Of a stretch of DNA of 56,856 nucleotides, positions 51,299 to 56,856 are shown one piece after another; the stretch's first letter is position 1; each line of letters opens with the position of its first letter. The stretch lies in the NCBI RefSeq assembly GCF_022664435.1, contig NZ_JAKREU010000015.1:1-56856 (forward strand). Reading direction: 5' to 3'. A program made the position numbers and the translations under genes. The stretch comes from Sphingomonas panni. Its GTDB lineage: Bacteria; Pseudomonadota; Alphaproteobacteria; Sphingomonadales; Sphingomonadaceae. The notes beneath the pieces were generated by a model. That model worked only from the letters and a program-made list of their open reading frames with translations, ran no database searches and had not been told where the DNA came from.

Positions 51299-51745
51299 CT
51301 AGGCCGCTCGAGCGCGTCCGTCCACCTTGGGCTCGGCCGGAGCGCCCGGAATGTGACGATAGAGTTGCGATTCCTCGCGAAGGATACGGTCGCGCAGTGC
51401 GGCGACCAGATGCTGGGTGTCGCGTTCGAAACCGTCCGGGTCGGCGGTCATCGAATCGCTGGTCCAGCGCCGCATATAGTCCTTTACCGCGTCGCCCAGC
51501 CCGCCGACGTCATCGACCGCGCGTTCCGCCAGTGCGGCGACCTCCGGCAGCGGACTGCGGCGGAGCATCGGATAAAGCAGCAGATCCTCCTTGGTGAGGT
51601 GGGTGAGCAGTTTCCGGCTGAACGACCAGCGGGTCTTCGCGATCGCGGCCGGATCGAGCGGGCGGCGCCCGGCGTGCTGCAACAGGTCGGCGGCGTCGCT
51701 CTCGATCTCCTGATGTTCGGCGACCAGCCGTTCATAGCTTAGCAT
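51299..51745 (-). CDS. Hemerythrin HHE cation-binding domain protein
   Basis: A 148-residue four-helix-bundle protein. Iron-ligand candidates follow the HHE pattern: LVAEHQEIESDA, LLTHLTKEDLLLYPMLRR (H-x3-E/D-x2-L-Y-P), and a late DTQHLVAALRDRILREESQL. Such proteins bind a di-iron site and are linked to oxygen, NO or iron handling. A good ribosome site (GGAGAGGA) precedes the ATG. It lies upstream of purA in the same direction, 31 bases away, and could be co-transcribed. Confidence 0.85.
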   Translation of the reverse strand: MLSYERLVAEHQEIESDAADLLQHAGRRPLDPAAIAKTRWSFSRKLLTHLTKEDLLLYPMLRRSPLPEVAALAERAVDDVGGLGDAVKDYMRRWTSDSMTADPDGFERDTQHLVAALRDRILREESQLYRHIPGAPAEPKVDGRARAA

Positions 51746-51889
51746 CGTCGCGTCCTCTCCCCCGATCGTTGGCCGCGCAGCCTTCCACGCCCGGCGTTAA
51801 CAAAGCGTGTGAGCGTGCCCCACTCGACATCGCGCGCCCAACCGCGCAAAGCTTGGGCCCACAACGATAGCCGACAGGAGAGCGCATCC

Positions 51890-52891
51890 ATGAAACTCGC
51901 CAGCCTCAAGCACGGTCGCGATGGCCGGTTGGTCGTCGTTTCCACCGACCTGGCATGGTATGCCGATGCCGGCGGGATCGTGTCGACGCTGCAGGCCGCG
52001 CTGGACGATTGGGATCGCTACGAGGGCGACCTGCGCAACCTTGCCACCGACCTCGACCATGACGTGATCCCGAAGGAGCGGTTCCACGAGCGCGACGCGG
52101 CGTCGCCGTTGCCGCGTGCCTATCAATGGGCGGACGGGTCGGCCTATGTGAACCATGTCGCGCTGGTGCGGCAGGCACGCGGGGCGGAGATGCCCGACAG
52201 CTTCTGGCACGATCCGCTGATGTATCAGGGCGGGTCGGACGGCTTTCTGGCACCTCGCGACCCGATCCCGCTGAACGACACGGGCTGGGGCTGCGATTTC
52301 GAGGCCGAGGTGGTGGTCGTGACCGGCGACGTGGCCATGGGTGCGTCGCGGGAAGAGGCGCTGGCGGCGGTGCGGCTGGTCGGATTGACCAACGACGTGT
52401 CGCTGCGCGGGCTGATCCCGGGCGAACTCGCCAAGGGGTTCGGGTTCTTCCAGTCGAAGCCGGCGTCCGCCTTTTCGCCCGTGTTCGTCACGCCCGATGC
52501 GCTGGGCGACTGGTGGCAGGACGGCAAGCTGCACCGGCGGATGTGTGTCGACCTGAACGGCAAGCCGTTCGGGCGGGCGCAGGCGGGTGAGGACATGACG
52601 TTCGATTTCGGCACGCTGATCGCCCATGCGGCCAGGACGCGCGCGCTGGGTGCCGGCACGATCATCGGGTCGGGCACGGTGTCGAACCGCGACGCCGATG
52701 GCGGTCCGGGCAAGCCGGTGGGTGACGGCGGCGTCGGTTATTCCTGCCTGGCGGAAATCCGGACGGTCGAGACGATCCGCGGCGGCAAGGCGGAGACGCC
52801 GTTTCTGAAGAGCGGCGATACGGTGCGCATCTGGGCCGAGGACGACCGGCATCACCCGATTTTCGGCGTGATCGAACAGACGGTGGCGTGA
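51890..52891 (+). CDS. Fumarylacetoacetate hydrolase family protein
   Basis: A 333-residue FAH-family C-C bond hydrolase or isomerase. The N-terminal domain starts MKLASLKHGRDGRLVVVSTD, and the catalytic domain has DFEAEVVVVTGDV (metal-binding Glu/Asp), LTNDVSLRGLIPGELAKGFG with the usual N-D-x-S, then FQSKPASAFSPVFVTPDALG and GTIIGSGTVSNRD. The length and the SFWHDPLMYQG segment match the fumarylacetoacetase-like group of aromatic-acid catabolism. ATG 51890 has AGGAG 9 bases upstream. No other aromatic-degradation gene is adjacent. Confidence 0.88.
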   Translation: MKLASLKHGRDGRLVVVSTDLAWYADAGGIVSTLQAALDDWDRYEGDLRNLATDLDHDVIPKERFHERDAASPLPRAYQWADGSAYVNHVALVRQARGAEMPDSFWHDPLMYQGGSDGFLAPRDPIPLNDTGWGCDFEAEVVVVTGDVAMGASREEALAAVRLVGLTNDVSLRGLIPGELAKGFGFFQSKPASAFSPVFVTPDALGDWWQDGKLHRRMCVDLNGKPFGRAQAGEDMTFDFGTLIAHAARTRALGAGTIIGSGTVSNRDADGGPGKPVGDGGVGYSCLAEIRTVETIRGGKAETPFLKSGDTVRIWAEDDRHHPIFGVIEQTVA

Positions 52892-52896
52892 GGCTT

Positions 52897-52934
52897 GGCC
52901 GTTTCCCCTGCCGTATGCGGCCGGGGGAACGGCC
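52897..52934. repeat. Hairpin between FAH and trehalase genes
   Basis: GGCCGTTTCCCCTGCC and CGGCCGGGGGAACGGCC are largely complementary around GTATG (16-bp stem with a few mismatches). It follows the FAH stop by 6 bases and could serve as a terminator, but no T-run follows, so this is uncertain. Confidence 0.4.
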
Positions 52935-52981
52935 AGGGCGGGTCGGGATTTAATACGGTATCGTAACCGTTCGGGGGTGCC

Positions 52982-54553
52982 ATGACGATCGTTCGAACCT
53001 GCCGCTGGCTGATACCGGTCCTGCTGGCCGGATGCACGACCGCCGAGGCACCGCGCCCGACCGCGCGCGTCGCCACGACGCCGGCCGCTGCCGTCCCTAC
53101 ACCCGCCGACCGGTTCGGCGCGTTGTTCGAAACGGTGCAGATGCGGCGCATCTTCCCCGATGGAAAGACGTTCGTCGACGCGGTGCCGAAGCGGCCGGAT
53201 GCCGCGATCCTGGCCGATTATCGCAAGGGCAGTTTCGACGACGCGGCGTTGCGGGCGTTCGTGCTGGCCAATTTCGACGTGCCGGGGCTGGAGCCGGTGC
53301 CCGCATCCGACCATGGCCCGCGCCTGCCGATCGAGCGGCATATCGCGGCACTGTGGCCGCATCTGACCCGCGACCCGGTGACGCCGCCCGCCGGATCGAG
53401 CGCGCTGGCGGTCAAGGACCGGTTCGTGGTGCCGGGCGGGCGGTTTCGCGAGCTTTATTATTGGGACAGCTATTTCACGATGCTGGGCCTGGTCGCCGAC
53501 GGGCGGCAGGATCTGGTCGAATCGATGCTCGACGGGTTCGTCGACCTGATCGAGCGATATGGCCATGTGCCGAACGGGACGCGGAGCTATTATCTCAGCC
53601 GGTCGCAGCCGCCGTTCCTGTACCTGATGATGGGCCTGTCGCAGAACCGCGATCCGGGGGTCGCGGCGCGGCGGCTGGCGGCGCTGAAGCGCGAACATGC
53701 GTTCTTCACGTCGCCGGAGCGGTCGGTGACTTTGCCTGATGGGGCGGTATTGCAGCATTACTGGGACGCACGGACCAGTCCCCGCGACGAATCATGGCGG
53801 GAGGATGTCGAGACGGCGAATGCCGCCGGGCGTCCCGCCCGAGATACCTATCGCGACCTGCGCGCCGGGGCGGAAAGCGGCTGGGACTATTCGTCGCGCT
53901 GGCTGGGCGACGGGCGGACGCTGGCGACCGTCGATACGACCGATATCCTGCCCGCCGACCTCAACAGCCTGCTGTGGGGCATGGAGCGGGCGATCGCCGA
54001 GGGGGCAATGAAGGCGGGCGATGCGGCGACGGGGCGGGACTTTGCCGACCGGGCGGCGAAGCGCAAGGCGGCGATCGATCGCTGGCTGTGGAGCGAGGCC
54101 GAGGGGCGCTATGGCGATTACGACGTCAAGCGCGCCTTGCTGCGCGACGGGGTGACGGCGGCGACGGCCTATCCGCTGTTCGTCGGGCTGACGACCGGGC
54201 CGCGCGCGACGCGGGTCGCGGCGACGATCGAGCAGAAGTTGCTGGCCCCCGGCGGCCTGCGCACGACGACGGTCGATACCGGGCAGCAATGGGACAAGCC
54301 GAACGGATGGGCGCCGCTGCAATGGATCGCGGTCGCCGGGCTGGACCGGACGGGCAACCGCGCGTTGGCGGACCAGATCGCCCGGCGCTTCCTGACGACG
54401 GTGGAGCGGGAATATGCCGCGTCGGGCAAGCTGGTCGAGAAATATGACGTCGAGGAGGTGAAGCCCGGCGGCGGCGGGGAATATCCGCTACAGGACGGGT
54501 TCGGGTGGACCAACGGGGTGACGCGGGCGCTGATGGTGCGGGCCGGGCGGTGA
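52982..54553 (+). CDS. Alpha,alpha-trehalase (GH37), lipoprotein
   Basis: A 523-residue periplasmic trehalase that splits trehalose into two glucoses. The N-terminus has a lipobox (VLLAGC), so it is anchored as a lipoprotein unlike soluble TreA. Signature 1 is PGGRFRELYYWDSYFTMLGL; signature 2 is QQWDKPNGWAP (usually QWDYPNGWAP, so a Lys replaces Tyr); the Gly-rich GGGGEYPLQDGFGWTNGV lies near the end. The catalytic Asp of GH37 would be in AESGWDYSSRW. GGGGGTG lies just before the ATG. There is no trehalose transporter beside it. Confidence 0.93.
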   Translation: MTIVRTCRWLIPVLLAGCTTAEAPRPTARVATTPAAAVPTPADRFGALFETVQMRRIFPDGKTFVDAVPKRPDAAILADYRKGSFDDAALRAFVLANFDVPGLEPVPASDHGPRLPIERHIAALWPHLTRDPVTPPAGSSALAVKDRFVVPGGRFRELYYWDSYFTMLGLVADGRQDLVESMLDGFVDLIERYGHVPNGTRSYYLSRSQPPFLYLMMGLSQNRDPGVAARRLAALKREHAFFTSPERSVTLPDGAVLQHYWDARTSPRDESWREDVETANAAGRPARDTYRDLRAGAESGWDYSSRWLGDGRTLATVDTTDILPADLNSLLWGMERAIAEGAMKAGDAATGRDFADRAAKRKAAIDRWLWSEAEGRYGDYDVKRALLRDGVTAATAYPLFVGLTTGPRATRVAATIEQKLLAPGGLRTTTVDTGQQWDKPNGWAPLQWIAVAGLDRTGNRALADQIARRFLTTVEREYAASGKLVEKYDVEEVKPGGGGEYPLQDGFGWTNGVTRALMVRAGR

Positions 54554-54688
54554 AAGTTTGCGAAAGTTGCGATGCGTCGATGTTTGCAGACGCCGGATGC
54601 TTGTTAGAAATCGTTTCTTAACAATGGTTTGAAAGTTGGTTTCGCGGTGTTTTAGGCGCGGAAGTTGGCGTTGTGACGAAGAAGCGGG

Positions 54689-54709
54689 ACCCCGGATCAA
54701 GTCCGGGGT
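54689..54709. repeat. Short palindrome CCCCGGATCAAGTCCGGGG
   Basis: A 21-base inverted repeat (ACCCCGGA-TCAAG-TCCGGGGT) in the 235-base gap between the trehalase and YegD-like genes, which converge. Palindromes of this type are scattered in alphaproteobacterial genomes. The rest of this gap (54554-54788) is AT-richer (GCTTGTTAGAAATCGTTTCT) and holds nothing I recognise. Confidence 0.7.
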
Positions 54710-54788
54710 GACGTTGGGGTGTGGGGGGAGCGGCGGACCTGTCAAAGAGCGGGTGGGAGGATGGCATCCCGCCGCCGTGTAGGAAAGC

Positions 54789-56060
54789 CTATGCCGCCCA
54801 CGCCGCCAGATCGTCCTGCTGCCCGATCAGTGCGAGGCCGTGCGCGACCGAGGTGAGTTCGTTGCCCGAGGCCAGCCGGCCTTCCCCAAAGCGGTCGGCA
54901 AAGGCGCGGCGGATGGCGGGGGTGAGCGAGGTGCCGCCGGTCAGGAACACGCGGTCGATGCCGTCCGCTTCCAGCCCGGCCTCCGCCAGCGCGCGGTCGA
55001 CCGTCGCCATGATCCGGGCGAGGTCGTCGGCGATCCATGCTTCGAACTGGTCGCGGGTGACCTGCGCTTCGATGGCGATGCCGCCGCCTTCGAACGCGAA
55101 GGTCGCCTCGTCGCCTTTCGACAGCGCGCGCTTCACCTGACCGACGGCGTCGTAGAGCGGATAGCCCTGTTCGCCCTCGATCACCGCGATCATCCGTTCG
55201 ATCGCGGCGGGATCGGTCGCGGCACGGCGGAGCTTGTCGAGTTCGGCCATGGTCTTGCGATTGCGCATCAGCGCGAGGCGCGACCAGTCGGTGAAGTCGG
55301 TGAAATGACCCGCCGGGATTTCCAGCACCTTGTCGAACGAGCGATAGGTGCCGCCCTTGCCGAGCAGGGGCAGGACCAGCTTGTCGAGGATGCGGCGGTC
55401 GAACTGGTCGCCGGCGATGCCGATGCCGGCATGCCCCAAGGGCCGCGCGCGACGGTCGCTGCCGGGTGCTTCCAATCGGACGACCGAGAAATCGCTGGTG
55501 CCGCCGCCGAAATCGGCGACGAGGATCGTCGCGGCGTCGGTCAGCGTCGCGGCATGGCTGAACGCGGCGCCGAGCGGTTCGTAGACATAGACGATCTCCG
55601 CACCCAGTGCGGCGAACATCGCGTCGTAGCGTGCCCGTGCGAGCGCTTCGTCGGGGCGGTGGCCGGCATAGGTGATCGGGCGGCCGACGACGATCCGCTT
55701 CGCACCCGTCAGCACGCCATGCGCGCGAGCGGCGAGCCGGTCGAGGAACGCGCGGCCGAGATCCTCGAACCGGTAGCGTTTGGTGAAGATCGGTGCGGTG
55801 TCGAAGCTGGGGCTGGCGGCGACCGACTTGAACGATTGCAGGAAGCGGCAGCCTTCCGGGAATTGCAGATATTCGTCGATCGCCCAGGGGCCGGCCTCGA
55901 CCGCGATGCCGCCGGGGACATCGTCCTGCCAGAAGCACAGCGCGGAGCGGAACACGGCGTCCGGGCCATCGGGTCCGTCGAGCGGCAAGAGGGTCGCGCC
56001 ATCGGTATCGGCGCGGGCGAGGACGGAATTGGTGGTGCCGAAATCTAGGCCGAGGGACAT
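54789..56060 (-). CDS. Hsp70 family protein (YegD-like)
   Basis: A 423-residue, ATPase-domain-only Hsp70 relative. Phosphate-1: MSLGLDFGTTNSVLARADTD; phosphate-2: ILVADFGGGTSDFSVVRL; the adenosine motif is DRVFLTGGTSLTPAIRRAFA. Between them VYEPLGAAFSHA is the usual connect segment and GHAGIGIAGDQFDRRILDKL follows phosphate-2. It lacks the peptide-binding domain and C-terminal lid of DnaK, like E. coli YegD. The client and role are unknown. Confidence 0.92.
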   Translation of the reverse strand: MSLGLDFGTTNSVLARADTDGATLLPLDGPDGPDAVFRSALCFWQDDVPGGIAVEAGPWAIDEYLQFPEGCRFLQSFKSVAASPSFDTAPIFTKRYRFEDLGRAFLDRLAARAHGVLTGAKRIVVGRPITYAGHRPDEALARARYDAMFAALGAEIVYVYEPLGAAFSHAATLTDAATILVADFGGGTSDFSVVRLEAPGSDRRARPLGHAGIGIAGDQFDRRILDKLVLPLLGKGGTYRSFDKVLEIPAGHFTDFTDWSRLALMRNRKTMAELDKLRRAATDPAAIERMIAVIEGEQGYPLYDAVGQVKRALSKGDEATFAFEGGGIAIEAQVTRDQFEAWIADDLARIMATVDRALAEAGLEADGIDRVFLTGGTSLTPAIRRAFADRFGEGRLASGNELTSVAHGLALIGQQDDLAAWAA

Positions 56061-56173
56061 GGGGGAAGGGCTCCGGGCATCGGCGGGACGCCCTACACGG
56101 GTTGGTTCGGTTTGTCTTGGGGGTGATGGGGGAAGAAGGTCGGTTCACGCGGAGGCGCGGAGAGAAGAAGTTT

Positions 56174-56410
56174 GGTTCACGCGAAGGCGCGAAGGCGCGG
56201 AGGAAAAAAGTCTAGATTTCGCGCAGAGGCGCAGAGGCGCGGAGGGGTTGTGAGTGGGGCGGTCGTCGTTCTTTCGGCGAAGCCGTTGCGTTTTGTGCAG
56301 CAGGATGAAGGCTGCTGGCGCAGCGTGGCGGTGGCCGCGCGCCCTCTGCGTCTCCGCGTCTCCGCGCGAAATTCTTTTCTTTGCGTCTTCGCGCCTTCGC
56401 ATGAACCAAC
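56174..56410. repeat. Nested long inverted repeat (GCGAAGGCGC / GCAGAGGCGC)
   Basis: Left side: GGTTCACGCGAAGGCGCGAA...GCGGAGGAAAAAAG then TTTCGCGCAGAGGCGCAGAG...GCGGAGGGG. Right side, complementary and in mirror order: GCCCTCTGCGTCTCCGCGTC...CCGCGCGAAA then TTCTTTTCTTTGCGTCTTCG...CCTTCGCATGAACC. Arms of about 75 and 70 bases surround a loop of about 90. Within each arm an 8- to 9-base unit (GCGCAGAG / GCGCGAAG) is tandemly repeated. It resembles intergenic purine-rich repeats, not a transposon with a reading frame. Confidence 0.75.
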
Positions 56411-56544
56411 CTTCTTCGTGTTCGCCAGGCTGGCCGATTGGGTGCGGCGTGGGGGTGAAGGCGCGGGCGTTCTGTTCGTGGCTCTGGACCCCCGCCTGCG
56501 CGGGGGTACGGCAAGGGACGGGTAGTGCGGCTTCTACCAACGCG

Positions 56545-56638
56545 CCGTACCCCGGCGCGGGCCGGGGTCCAGTTACGGTAGGGTGGGGATGATCCACCAG
56601 CGGCCCCCAACTGGACCCCGGCCTTCGCCGGGGTACGG
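56545..56638. repeat. Long inverted repeat (CCCCGGCGAAGGCCGGGG family), second copy
   Basis: CCGTACCCCGGCGCGGGCCG...TCCAGTTACGG at the left and CCCCAACTGGACCCCGGCCT...CGCCGGGGTACGG at the right: same layout as 29331-29423 but with a more diverged left arm. A single arm without partner (GGACCCCCGCCTGCGCGGGG) lies at 56485-56505. Confidence 0.75.
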
Positions 56639-56651
56639 TTTGCGGCTGGGG

Positions 56652-56856
56652 TTAGCGGGTTGCTCGTACTCCTGCCGGTGCCGGTGCCGGTGCGGGGGCA
56701 TTGGCGAGCGGCGGAGCGCCTGCCGGGGCGGCACCCGAAGGGGGCGGCGGGACCTGCCCGTTCGCCGGGGGCGGCGGCGGGGCACCTGCGGATAGTTGAC
56801 GATCATCGCGATGGCGAAGGCCAGCATCATCAGCACCGACAGCGGCAACAGCCCGA
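56652..56856 (-). pseudogene. C-terminal part of a membrane protein with Pro-rich tail, frame broken
   Basis: From the right edge the minus strand reads GLLPLSVLMMLAFAIAMIVN, then YPQVP, a membrane helix. In that frame the next part is Arg-rich and unnatural. Shifting by one base at the CCCC run (about 56780) gives a Pro/Ala-rich tail (PPPPPANGQVPPPPSG, then APPLANAPAPAPAPAGVRAT) ending at TAA 56652-56654. Because QVPPPP occurs on both sides of the shift, a single-base deletion or sequencing error is the simplest explanation. The helix with NYP resembles the middle of CitMHS-type citrate transporters, so a gene junction is an alternative. The protein is not identified. Confidence 0.5.

Larger units (their letters stand above)
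56061..56651. other. Repeat-rich intergenic region
   Basis: A 591-base stretch upstream of the YegD-like gene, without a believable protein gene. It contains direct copies of GGTTCACGCGGAGGCGCGGA / GGTTCACGCGAAGGCGCGAA at 56142 and 56174, the long inverted repeat at 56174-56410 and the 56545-56638 palindrome. The last 200 bases of the window begin a membrane-protein gene from the right. Confidence 0.6.

Noticed and set aside
51746..51889. Possible tRNA or small RNA between the hemerythrin and FAH genes
   Set aside because: No cloverleaf, no TTCRA T-loop and no stable hairpin with a T-run.
56142..56410. Possible CRISPR array in the repeated GCGCAGAGGCGC region
   Set aside because: The units are 8-9 bases, directly adjacent, with no regular spacers, and are mirrored by an inverted copy.

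Overview
The window is GC-rich throughout and looks like the chromosome of an alphaproteobacterium of the Sphingomonas group. The evidence is three large TonB-dependent receptors (TBDRs) of the Sphingomonas/Caulobacter type, many 4-base ATGA/GTGA gene overlaps, the housekeeping run dnaJ-like / yihY / fabI / GNAT / aroC / purA, and several families of short palindromic intergenic repeats typical of sphingomonads. I see no rRNA, tRNA or CRISPR array. Assignments rest on reading translated motifs; no database search was run.

Layout. (1) 1-600: an eroded mobile-element edge, with the 3' end of an IS5-type transposase and a stop-interrupted IS3-type transposase tail. (2) 0.6-5 kb: a TBDR-sulfatase operon on the minus strand. 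(3) 5.3-12.5 kb: single metabolic genes (Gfo/Idh oxidoreductase, esterase-like lipoprotein, GST, membrane phosphoesterase, aldo/keto reductase, DUF427), a short-chain-dehydrogenase remnant and three small unknown genes. (4) 12.7-18.6 kb, minus strand: a tightly coupled operon for periplasmic 3-keto-glycoside chemistry (DUF1080, GMC oxidoreductase, gluconate-dehydrogenase subunit 3-like), preceded by an arylsulfatase and its formylglycine-generating enzyme (FGE), the latter frameshifted. (5) 18.8-22.2 kb: a TBDR gene that loses its last beta-strand and runs straight into the 3' part of a Cas3 helicase gene in another frame.

(6) 22.3-39.4 kb is the most coherent part: AmpG-like muropeptide permease with a serine hydrolase; an overlapping minus-strand set of DgcN-like DUF1611 protein, dipeptide-epimerase/DgcA-like enolase, amino-acid:cation symporter and LysR regulator; N-acyl-D-amino-acid deacylase with a penicillin-acylase-family amidase; a full-length TBDR; and quinone-linked D-lactate dehydrogenase with an N-acetylglucosamine-kinase-like ATPase. 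Together they suggest uptake and breakdown of cell-wall-derived or N-acylated D-amino acid compounds, D-lactate and amino sugars. (7) 39.5-44.7 kb: a membrane diguanylate cyclase with a periplasmic propeller sensor, a Baeyer-Villiger-type monooxygenase and a DUF4197 lipoprotein. (8) 44.9-56.1 kb: housekeeping and stress genes, a trehalase lipoprotein and a YegD-like Hsp70. (9) 56.1 kb to the end: repeat-rich DNA and the end of a membrane-protein gene with an apparent frame break.

Three reading-frame breaks or gene junctions (FGE at about 16.46 kb, TBDR/Cas3 at about 21.16 kb, right-end membrane protein at about 56.78 kb) need checking against raw reads. They are either real gene decay or assembly/sequencing errors.
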